A stretch of DNA of 64,000 nucleotides, taken from Athripsodes cinereus. Lineage: Eukaryota; Arthropoda; Insecta; Trichoptera; Leptoceridae. The notes under the pieces are model-generated. The model saw nothing but the letters and a program-made list of their open reading frames with translations, did no database searches and was not told the DNA's origin. Location of the stretch: assembly GCA_947579605.1 (NCBI GenBank), contig OX388313.1, forward strand, positions 25,919,214-25,983,213. The letters are read 5' to 3'. A program made the position numbers and the translations under genes. Shown in pieces: positions 1 through 8,611 of this stretch (positions are counted from its first letter, which is position 1; each line of letters begins with the position of its first letter).

Positions 1-840
1 ATATAAAACTCAATACACAAATAATAACAATGTTTCCACTAATAAAATACTTAATATATACAACATCTATGTGCATACAGTAACATCATAAAAATACATT
101 GTGAATAGCAATATAGTAAATGATACAAACAAAAATTCAACAAAATATATATGTAAAACCCATACCTATACATACAGCTATAACATAATAGTAATACAAA
201 CGCTATAGTCCAGGCGGGACACAATATAGTGAGTACCCACGCTGCAGTAGAGCGACAATAAAACCACCAGTATCCAGCATGTAACAAAAATACAGTACCT
301 ATACTGTAGCACTAACAAATTAAATATAATAATAATATAGTTTTAAAATAATAAAAATAATAATATAGGTACCTATCCAGCACCCGCACACTATGCCTTC
401 CCATACTACATAGGTCGACAACCATTATTAATGGAGCGGAGTGCTAAAAGCCTGGACGATACTGATTTAAATCTAAAACATTTTTTTTTTTTAATATAAA
501 AAATAAGATGAAGAGGGATTACAACGTTCAAGTACAAATTGTAAGCATTCCAATACAAAAATAAAATGTAAAATAAAAAGAATATATAATATACATAAAA
601 ACATCCATGTGAAACAATTATTGAAGATAAAAAAGAGAGTAACATTGCAAATGCTTTTAAAAATGTAAGTATATGAAATTAAACTGCAAAATTGATTTGA
701 ATTGGAAAGGACCAAAATACATTAAGATAATAAAGAACCTGAAACAAATAAAACAACAACAATGTCGTAAAGAATCAACAACGTACAAGCAGAACAGTAA
801 GAAATATAAAGTAGGAATCAAGGAGTCAAAGTCATGACAG

Positions 841-3669
841 CTAACCGGGAGGCATAAACATATTTTTTAAAAGTGATTTAAAAGCCGAAAGGCTGGTGTT
901 AAACAAATCGACATCGGATAAATGTTCATTACCCAAGCGATGTAATCGTGGGAATATTGTATGACTTATATAGTTTGTGGAACAGTTCTCGAAATAAAAA
1001 GGTTCGTGATTCCTAGTACTACGACTAGGTACACGAAAGTATACAAGTTGCAATAAATTAGGGTCATCAAAACAATCATTTAGAATTTTGAATAAAAATA
1101 ATAAGTCGTTCACGATTCTTCTGCTAGACAATTCTTCAATATTTAGTAGTGCCTGCAAGTGTTCGTAATTGAGTTGTTCCCTTGGAATGCGCAATTTATA
1201 ATTGATATACCTAAGAAATCTGTGCTGAACACGCTCTATATTTTTAACATGGACATCATAGGTAGGTGACCAAATCTGGGAATTATAATCCAATAAACTA
1301 CGTACCAATGATTTGTATAGCAAGGTAATTGCGTGAATGTTGCTGAAGTCACAGACTGTTCGGAGAACAAATCCCAAAGACTTCAACGCCCTTCCTGTCA
1401 GTTCAGTTACATGGCTAGAAAAGGATAACCTTTGATCAAATATTACTCCAAGATCCCGTATCTCACTAACCGATTCCAAAGAGCTATTCTCAATACGATA
1501 GTTAAAATGAAAAGTATTTTTTTTTCTGGAAAAACAAATATATTGACACTTGCTAATATTCAACGGTAGATGGTTATTGTGACACCAGGCATTCAATTTG
1601 TCCAGATTACCTTGCAAAATCGAGCAGTCCTCTAGATTTTCTATTCGTTTGAAGACCTTTAGATCATCGGCAAAGAGCAAGCAGTTTACATCTTCAAATT
1701 CTGAGGTGAGATCATTGATAAAAATCAAAAACAGGGCCGGAGAAAGGTGACTACCCTGCGGCAAGCCGCTGGTTGCCACAAAACTGCTCGAAAGTGAATT
1801 TTTAATTTTCACACGAAGAGATCGCCCTTCTAAATAGCTTGTGAGCCATCCAAGTAGGGGATCTCCCACTCCTAAGTCTGACATTTTTTTTAAAAGAATA
1901 TTGTGGGATACCTTGTCAAAAGCCTTGCTGAAATCTGTGTAAATGCTGTCGACTTGACAGCCCTCAGCAAGGCTCCTGGAAATGAAATCTTCATAAATTG
2001 CGAGATTTGTTAATGTAGATTTACCGGGCAAAAATCCATGTTGTTCAGCGATCATTATCTGTTTAATTGAAGGCATCATTTTATCTAGAACGAGCGATTC
2101 GAACAATTTAGCTAGAGTGGATTGGAGGCAAATGGGTCTGTAATTTGATATATCAGATTTATCACCCTTTTTGTGTATGGGAACAATAGTGGCAATCTTC
2201 CATGTCGATGGAAAAATGCCGGAAGAAAGAGATTTATTGAATAAAATGTTAAGGGGAATGATAAGAGCCGGAGCACATTTCCTCAAAAAGACAGGTGGGA
2301 TGTTATCAGGACCTGAAGAATTCGCAAATTTAAGCTGAGACAATTTTTTCTCCACTTCCAAGCAAGATATATTGCAATCGGACAAATCTATAAATTTATT
2401 ATTAGTTTTAAAGGTAAGAGGAGGATTTTGGACATCCTGCTCGTAGACACTACCAAAAAAATCAGCAAATTTATCAACAGCTTCTTGTAAACCGTTGACC
2501 CGTTCACTATTTAAAAACATTTGAAGAGGATAGTTACTGTCATTTTTTCTCAGTGAGTCTCTGAACCTCCAAAGACTCTTCATATCGGAAGTGGTATTCT
2601 CTGCTTGCCGTATAAAATTTGAATAGCATGTTGCCTTAAGCCTATTGCATTTGGATCGCAGCCTTGAGAAAGCATCATAATACTTCAGGTCACCCGTTTC
2701 CTTGAAATACTTGTGGGCAATCTTCTTCTCCAAAATAAGACAAATAAGTTCTTTTGAAAACCATTTAGGATATGTGGAAGATTTGTACTCTTCGTAAGGA
2801 ATAAATTGGTTTATAGCGTCGTACAAGATACCATAAAACACAGCGACCAAGAACTCGATATTATCACTCTGCAGAAAGCTCCAATCACATTCAAACAGGA
2901 AGCTAGTTGCTGCGTTGTAGTCGCCCTTGTTGTAGTTAAAAGAAAACGATCGCTCCGTGCCAGTACTAGTGTCCAATAGATCCATTTTTATTAATAGCGG
3001 CGGATGGTAATCATCTATAGGCAAAGCTTCATCATCGGAAAGTTCAACTGTTAGTGAGTTACAGCTAGAAAAAACTAAGTCAAGAAGGCGATTTCGTGAA
3101 TTTAATATAAAATTTTGTTGAGACAGGCCCAAAAACATCATGGTTTCGATCAGTTCCTTTGCTCCATCATTATTATTCTCATTTATAGGGAACATATTGT
3201 TTTCCGGCTTCCATATAATTCCCGGTAAGTTATAATCACCACATAGAATAAACGTTGCCTGAGGATATCTCGAACAAAGTTGCTCGATTTCATCACAATA
3301 AAGCCTATATAAATCGGGGGTAGATGATGGCGGGATGTAAATATTTCCAATAATGACTTTCTGGCATCCAAGCCTCAACAAGACAAACAACTGCTCCAAA
3401 CTTTTGTTTTTTGATTTGATTTGAACAGATGGGATGTTTTTTCTTACAGCCAACAATACACCACCTCCTCTTTCTTTCTTACTTGTGAGGGGACTACGAT
3501 CACATCTATACACGATATGAGATGTAAATCCCAATTCTGAATTACTAATAGTGTTGTCGAGCCATGTTTCCGTAAGCAAGAACAAGGGATGATCTAAAAA
3601 TGGTATGTTTTGACGTAATGCTGACAACTTGGACTTTAAACCTCTGACATTCTGTGAATAAATACTCAT
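841..3669 (-). CDS. LINE copy 1 ORF2: AP-like endonuclease plus reverse transcriptase
   Basis: The 942-residue open frame would nick target DNA and reverse-transcribe the element RNA there. Endonuclease motifs at the N-terminus are YSQNVRG, LTETWL, GGGVLLAV, YIPPSS, CGDYNLP and a DYHPPL block in the place of the usual SDH. Reverse transcriptase follows with YRPICLQS, DFSKAFDKVSH, GLPQGSHLSP and the catalytic FADD near residue 670. The C-terminus ends with the VQHRFLR and HRLGNEHLS blocks typical of such elements. There is no RNase H domain and no internal stop. The ATG at 3669 is 8 nt past the ORF1 stop, but the frame is also open upstream in the -1 frame of ORF1 through a slippery heptamer, so fusion translation is possible. 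Confidence 0.93.
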   Translation of the reverse strand: MSIYSQNVRGLKSKLSALRQNIPFLDHPLFLLTETWLDNTISNSELGFTSHIVYRCDRSPLTSKKERGGGVLLAVRKNIPSVQIKSKNKSLEQLFVLLRLGCQKVIIGNIYIPPSSTPDLYRLYCDEIEQLCSRYPQATFILCGDYNLPGIIWKPENNMFPINENNNDGAKELIETMMFLGLSQQNFILNSRNRLLDLVFSSCNSLTVELSDDEALPIDDYHPPLLIKMDLLDTSTGTERSFSFNYNKGDYNAATSFLFECDWSFLQSDNIEFLVAVFYGILYDAINQFIPYEEYKSSTYPKWFSKELICLILEKKIAHKYFKETGDLKYYDAFSRLRSKCNRLKATCYSNFIRQAENTTSDMKSLWRFRDSLRKNDSNYPLQMFLNSERVNGLQEAVDKFADFFGSVYEQDVQNPPLTFKTNNKFIDLSDCNISCLEVEKKLSQLKFANSSGPDNIPPVFLRKCAPALIIPLNILFNKSLSSGIFPSTWKIATIVPIHKKGDKSDISNYRPICLQSTLAKLFESLVLDKMMPSIKQIMIAEQHGFLPGKSTLTNLAIYEDFISRSLAEGCQVDSIYTDFSKAFDKVSHNILLKKMSDLGVGDPLLGWLTSYLEGRSLRVKIKNSLSSSFVATSGLPQGSHLSPALFLIFINDLTSEFEDVNCLLFADDLKVFKRIENLEDCSILQGNLDKLNAWCHNNHLPLNISKCQYICFSRKKNTFHFNYRIENSSLESVSEIRDLGVIFDQRLSFSSHVTELTGRALKSLGFVLRTVCDFSNIHAITLLYKSLVRSLLDYNSQIWSPTYDVHVKNIERVQHRFLRYINYKLRIPREQLNYEHLQALLNIEELSSRRIVNDLLFLFKILNDCFDDPNLLQLVYFRVPSRSTRNHEPFYFENCSTNYISHTIFPRLHRLGNEHLSDVDLFNTSLSAFKSLLKNMFMPPG

Positions 3670-3677
3670 AGTGCTGA

Positions 3678-4373
3678 TTAGTTTTTTTTGTTATGTTTTA
3701 CAATTCTTGGTGTACCATTCAAGAACCTCACTGAAATATTGTCTTCACCATTTTTTCTTCTGGACTCGACTTCATCCCAAAGGCTCCTGAGATGGGACCT
3801 CTGCATATCAGTAAGATCTTGCTTGACTTTTATATGCTTAGGAAATTTGAATTTATTGATAAAGGCCTCCCTTGCCTCCATGTTGTCCTTAAAGATAACT
3901 TTGAGTGGTCGTACTCTATCTTCCTTTCTTACACCGAGCCGAAACACTCCTTTCACTGATATACTATTCAAATTTTCTATGTTGTTGATCAATCTTGTCG
4001 TCTGTTCAAAGTCAACAGAGACTTGTTCATTATTTCTCAAATCAGTGCTCGATTCTGGTACATTTAATAAAATCAAGTTTTTGGATCGTATATTCCTTTC
4101 AGACAGCTCTGCTAAAGTTTCGCACATATCTATTGACTTATTAGAGGATGTATCCTTTTCGAGTTGTGAAATTCTCTCTTTTAAAAGTTTGATCTCGGTG
4201 TCCTGGCTTGCGATTTTCGCAGTGGCCAGGCTCATCGCCGACATAAATTCGATCGAGATAGGATTTATTTTGGATATGTGATCGCGAGTAAACTTGCTAT
4301 TGTCGGTTACAAGTTGGGACAAAGCACATGCCGCATTCTTTACCATAGTTATTATCTCTTGGACGTCCATCAT
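3678..4373 (-). CDS. LINE copy 1 ORF1: coiled-coil RNA-binding protein
   Basis: This is a 231-residue ORF. The N-terminal half has a heptad-like stretch (around residues 55-75, IKLLKERISQLEKD), as expected for ORF1 trimers. The second half holds an RRM-like block (NLILLNVPESS, then VFRLGVRKEDRVRPLKV) and a basic C-terminus (SRRKNGEDNISVRF). These features match L1-type ORF1 proteins, which bind element RNA and act as nucleic-acid chaperones. The ORF1 of LINE copy 2 has the same order (NVIIRNIQESS, CFRLGKEFNNRPRPIKV, RVRNGENNL), which supports the call. The last sense codons are AAA AAA AAC before TAA, which places a -1 frameshift heptamer at the end of the ORF. Confidence 0.88.
   Translation of the reverse strand: MMDVQEIITMVKNAACALSQLVTDNSKFTRDHISKINPISIEFMSAMSLATAKIASQDTEIKLLKERISQLEKDTSSNKSIDMCETLAELSERNIRSKNLILLNVPESSTDLRNNEQVSVDFEQTTRLINNIENLNSISVKGVFRLGVRKEDRVRPLKVIFKDNMEAREAFINKFKFPKHIKVKQDLTDMQRSHLRSLWDEVESRRKNGEDNISVRFLNGTPRIVKHNKKN
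3681..3687 (-). promoter_or_regulatory. Candidate -1 frameshift heptamer, LINE copy 1
   Basis: On the - strand the ORF1 codons end AAC AAA AAA AAC TAA. The last seven bases before the stop read A_AAA_AAC in the zero frame, a canonical X_XXY_YYZ slippery site. After a -1 slip the next codons (CTA ATC AGC ACT ATG) run straight into ORF2 with no stop. I did not identify a downstream pseudoknot by eye. The same heptamer occurs at the same place in LINE copy 2. Confidence 0.6.
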
Positions 4374-5274
4374 GGTGAATGATTTATTTAAACAAAAATA
4401 TGCAGTAAAAATTAAAACAATTATATATGTAGTGTGCCAACCCTGGTTGAGTGATGTGTATATCTAGTCAAATTCTTATCAGTTGATTGGCTGTAGTGTA
4501 GCAGTAAACAGTGCTAGGATTGGTCAGCCAGCTTATTGAATCTGACGTTTTCACATTAGATTTGCGATAATGGTCCTTATGACTTAAAAAGGTTTTGTGA
4601 GTTGCAATTTAATAATGTGTTTATTAGAACACTCACCACTTGTAGCAGATTGCGTTTAATGATCTTAATGAAACCGATCGTGAGGTTCACTGTGAGTACG
4701 GATATTAACTGTATTATACACTATTTAAAGAGTCAAAACAAAAATCAAGGCGGTAGCTATTTCAGCAAGTTGACAGTTCAGTACAAGCAAAGTGTATGTG
4801 CATTGTTCATCTTAGTATGCATATTTTATTCAAACTATCTTTGAATGTAGATTTCTACTTATGTAAGGGAGGTACCTAAGTGAGGGGATTATGTCGGCTA
4901 TCGGTTCTAAGAATTTGATTGAATAGTTGTATTAAATCAGTTGTAAATGTTTTATGAATTAAAAAATATGTATTTACAATCATTTAAATCGTTTCCCCAT
5001 CAATTATTCATATAAACTCCCATGAAACTAATATCTTGATCCCGAGCACGCCTGAAAGATCACAAGGCGTCCTTGATTAGGCACCAAGTGTTAATATAAG
5101 ACGTGTATTACTTACAAACAATGTAACCAGGTAATTAACCAGAACTGGCCGCATAAAAAAATTGCTTTTTTAATCGTTAATTTTTTAACCGCAAACCAGC
5201 TTTGGAAAACGTTGATTCATTTCTTTATTGAAAATGTAATGCTAGTTTTAGTTAACCACTACTACTAGTACTAA

Positions 5275-5512
5275 ACCATCACGGCATATTCCGCAGTTGG
5301 GGTAGCCAGCAGAACAGCTGCATGTAATAAAAATGCAAGCCGTCTTCTCTATGCCAATAAAAAATTAAGACATTCAAGATGGGTGGCAAACCTCATCGCC
5401 GAATTTGTAATGTAATATGTCTTTATTTTTTCGAACCCTTGCCTTTTACAGGACACTCGTAAACTTACGAAAAAGAATGAGCAACCAATTCTTTACCAGG
5501 TGCTCCACGGGA
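5275..5512 (-). repeat. Repeat A copy (about 240 bp, unclassified)
   Basis: Its hallmarks on the + strand are ATCACGGCATAT, then a GTGGGGTAGCCAGCAGA-like block, GCATGTAATAAA, a GCCAATAAAAA block, GATGGGTGGC, and TTTTACAGGACACTCG. The same order recurs in at least 15 places in this window, in both orientations. The family is unknown to me. Confidence 0.75.
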
Positions 5513-6084
5513 TAATTTTTTAGTTAACCAATATGGTAAATTTCAAGAAACCATTTTTTTTTTTAAATATTCTCTCAATCAAATCAGCTTTCAGAACCTT
5601 AAAAAGGCCCTATAAAGGACTTAAGTAAATAGGTACCTGAAAGAAAATATTTTTTATTTATTTATTTTCATGTTAAAGCACCTGAAATCGAGTGAATTGT
5701 GATAAATAAAGGCCATCATCAACAACCTTCCAAAACTTTAGTGCCTATAAAACTATCCTTCAATGAAAATATAAAAATTCAGAACCTGAAAGTAGAGGTT
5801 TTTAGAGAGGTTAATTTCAAATACAACCAATTTAAAATAGTTAATAATGATTAACAGATTAATGAGTAAATGGGCAACACTAACATCGACGACTATTAGG
5901 TATGTTATAAGCGGGTATATTTGGTATATTTGTATCTGTATATTAACATTTATTACATTTCAGTAATAACAATAAGATGTTTGCATAAGCTACAACCTAA
6001 TTATAAATTATTTATTGTTCCAGTTTACCCTTCACTCGACACATACATATTATTTCTTTATTTATTTTATTCTTCACTGCACAT

Positions 6085-6205
6085 TGTTTATAGTAATACA
6101 AATTAAAACAGTATCATAACAAATGACAGTTATACAATTCAATGTACAGAGGGCGACTTTATCGTTAAAATGCGATGTCTTCCAACTAATCTGGTTATAT
6201 TACTA
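6085..6205 (+). repeat. Repeat B copy (about 130 bp)
   Basis: The block with TACAATTCAATGTACAGAGGG and then CTTCCAACTAA recurs at 17490, 21435 (-), 51560 (-), 51850 (-) and 57300. It could be the 3' end of a LINE or a SINE body. Confidence 0.6.
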
Positions 6206-6514
6206 TATATTTGAGAGTATATTATGTTTCATCATTATTACTTCTAGCGATGTTATTTATTTATTTTTATTTATTTAACCATATTGACAAGTACAAGAAT
6301 AAAAGTAACAACAACAATTATGAAAATATAAAGTGATAAAAAACAGCAAATCAAAATAACAAGTAAAAAACAATAAATAATAATAATATTGTATTAATAC
6401 GTGGTTAGATGGAAGAAATCACTATATAGTGATAATCTCGCCACTGCACATCATCACATTTTTTCTTGTGTATACTGCTTTATTTAATTTGTTATATAAA
6501 CATAAACATAACAT

Positions 6515-6748
6515 GTACAGACAATTCACACAGACCGAGCTAGTCCCAAACTAAGATATGAATCTTGTATTATGGGTACTAACACGACGATACACATATA
6601 CAATGCACTAAACTCATATACATGTAACACCCAGACCCAGGACAATCTGAAAAAGGTCATTTTTCATTTTGCCCTGGCCGGGAATCGAACCCGGGACCTC
6701 GTGACTCAAAGACAAGTGCGTTAACCTCCGCGCCACACCGGTCGTCAT
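6515..6748 (-). mobile_element. tRNA-derived SINE, family 1
   Basis: Read on the - strand, a tRNA-like head has an AGGTTAACGCAC stretch and a perfect B box (GGTTCGATTCC). A body follows with a CAGGTCTGGGTGTTAC-like segment and ATTCATATCTTAG. A second copy on the + strand at about 56855-57090 shares both head and body. It is not a functional tRNA because no intact cloverleaf closes. Confidence 0.8.
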
Positions 6749-6987
6749 GAATGATGATGATGTGCAAGAAGAATAAAATAAATAAATAATGTCAAATCGT
6801 AAAAGAAATAAGTATTAGATTTTATATGTAAAGTCAAAACATATGTACACATATTATGTACATTTAAATATAGTCAAGACTACAAGTAACAAAAATAAAA
6901 TTCAGAATAGAGTAATCAACGTGAAAACTATTTTACAGATCAATGCAATGCAGGATAATATGACTATGTTATGATTTTTATGTATTG

Positions 6988-7225
6988 TCCCGTGAGGTCC
7001 CCGGTAAAGAATACGTCTTCCACTCTTTTTTGTAAATTTTCGAGTGTCATGTAAAGGGTAAGTATTCATAAAACATCCCAGAAAGACAATATTTTTTTTT
7101 CAATTTATCGATGACGTATGTAACCCATCTTGAGCATCTTCACCTTTTCAAGGAGAGGATGACTTGTATGTTTATTACTTGCAGTTCGTCTACTGGCTAC
7201 CCCACTTGTGGGAGATGCCATGATG
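6988..7225 (+). repeat. Repeat A copy
   Basis: Shares CCCGTGAGGTCCCCGGTAAA, TTTCGAGTGTC, TATGTTTATTACTTGCAG and TGGCTACCCCACTTGTGG with the other + copies. It runs directly into the 62-bp tandem array at 7221. Confidence 0.75.
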
Positions 7226-7521
7226 GGATTGATGAATGGGCTCTTAGCGATGTGTAGGATATTATATTATAGGGTGTTCAGATGATGGGATTGATGAATG
7301 GGCTCTTAGCGATGTGTAGGATATTATATTATAGGGTGTTCAGATGATGGGATTGATGAATGGGCTCTTAGCGATGTGTAGGATATTATATTATAGGGTG
7401 TTCAGATGATGGGATTGATGAATGGGCTCTTAGCGATGTGTAGGATATTATATTATAGGGTGTTCAGATGATGGGATTGATGATTGGGCTCTTAGTGATG
7501 TGTAGGATATTATATTACAGG
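7221..7521. repeat. 62-bp tandem array, about 5 copies
   Basis: The block starting TGATGGGATTGATGAATGGG begins at 7221, 7283, 7345, 7407 and 7469, an exact 62-bp period. The first four units are almost identical. The fifth has changes (GATGATTGGG, TTAGTGATG) and runs out near 7521. The unit appears to have grown from the 3' end of the adjacent repeat A copy. Confidence 0.95.
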
Positions 7522-7524
7522 ACG

Positions 7525-7665
7525 GTCACGTGTTGAGCACATTGAACAGTAGAGCATGCATGAGGAATTGTATGACAGTGATGGAAGCGAAAAATGTATG
7601 CAAAGATAGAAGGAAGTGGCGCTCGATCCTTTCTGCCTACCCCGCGAGGGAAGTGGCGTGATGGT
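7525..7665 (+). repeat. Reverse-transcriptase C-terminal tail fragment
   Basis: A degraded copy of the tail repeat seen in full at 58957-59298 (-). It includes GCATGCATGAGGAATTGTAT, GGAAGCGAAAAATG and a CGCTCGATCCTTTCTGCCTA block ahead of CCCCGCGAGGG. Confidence 0.55.
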
Positions 7666-7959
7666 ATGTAGGTATGTATGTATGTATGTGTTCAGATAAA
7701 AAAAATAACACTTCCCCACCAGGAGTGCACAGATTTTTTTTCTTCTTAAGTTCAAGTTTTTGATTACTATTTTATCATTGAGTATTCCATTGTTCATTAC
7801 TTATTTTATCTTGTTTTATTTATGTAAGTATGTTTATTTTTATATAGGTACAACATATTTTATTCATTATGTTAAAAAAAAATCACTTTTAGTTTATTTA
7901 TTTAGTTTCTTATTTATTATTATTATTATAGATTTCTTAGGTAGGTATAAATTTCTTTT

Positions 7960-8104
7960 TATTTGTTTTCTTTATGTTAGGGTTGTCTGGAAGACCTGCT
8001 CTGCAACAAGTCCGCCATCTGGTCCAGATTATTTTAATTATCATGTTGTGTATTTCTTGTATATCTATTTTGAATTTGGCCAATAAAAATTTATTTATTT
8101 ATTT
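7960..8104 (+). mobile_element. 5'-truncated LINE 3' end (putative)
   Basis: The segment with TGTCTGGAAGACCTGCTCTG ends in CCAATAAAAATTTATTTATT, a tandem TTTA tail typical of LINE 3' ends. A similar block (TAGTGTGGAAGACATT) lies in the chitinase intron near 13460. No coding part remains. Confidence 0.45.
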
Positions 8105-8611
8105 AACATTTTGAAAATTTGAAAGTAAGTATATAATATGTACGTAGATAATTTTATAATTTTGCTGTGATCTTGGACGTTGGGATTAAAATTATTGGAT
8201 TTTAATCCGATGATAAAATCACAATTTAATAATTGGATCGTGCCTATCGATGCATGATATGAAACATTCAACCTACTAGCAATCAAACCTTTATTGTTAT
8301 TAATTTATCTATAGTAGGTATGTAGTTTAAAGTATACACATAGTATAGGTAGTGAAGTCTTGGAAAGAAAAAATATATTCTATAGGTTTTCAACAGTCCT
8401 GTAAAAAGCATATTTATTCATAAACTTTACTTATTAGACATTGTTTAATAAGTAAATTTATCACCCTTGTTGAATATCGTAGCACGGAAAGAACAACATG
8501 CATGTCCATTACATGCAGACAATTTTTTCCTACTAATTCAACTTCCACGCAAATGTAGGTATACATTGATAGAGAGTTCATAAATAAATCACTTTGTTTG
8601 GTTTTTTTCAG

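Larger units (their letters stand above)
1..4450 (-). mobile_element. Near-complete non-LTR retrotransposon (LINE copy 1)
   Basis: A two-ORF LINE runs right to left. It has an ORF1 with a coiled coil, an ORF2 with AP-like endonuclease and reverse transcriptase, and an AT-rich 3' UTR (840 down to 1). The block near 370-435 matches the 3' UTR of a related copy at 34123-34190, where the (ATTT)n tail lies about 390 bases further on, so the 3' end of this copy is just outside the window. No RNase H domain is visible, which fits the CR1/Jockey group of elements; the exact clade is not assigned. The 5' boundary is uncertain (between 4374 and about 4560), and no target duplication could be read. Both ORFs are open, so this copy may be young. 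Confidence 0.9.
4451..8611. other. Non-coding region upstream of the chitinase, repeat-rich
   Basis: No convincing host exon was found. The region holds copies of repeats A and B, a tRNA-derived SINE, a 62-bp tandem array, a reverse-transcriptase-tail fragment and a LINE 3' end, each listed separately. The missing first chitinase exon (with ATG, ending at a codon boundary) may be here or to the left of the window, but I could not pick one out with confidence. The open frame at 4602-4844 has no recognisable family. Confidence 0.6.

Noticed and set aside
4602..4844. 80-codon frame as a small gene
   Set aside because: No recognisable motif, and it lies just outside the 5' end of a LINE, possibly within its 5' UTR complement.
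7221..7521. CRISPR-like array
   Set aside because: Units are contiguous 62-bp tandem repeats with no spacers, in a eukaryotic genome.
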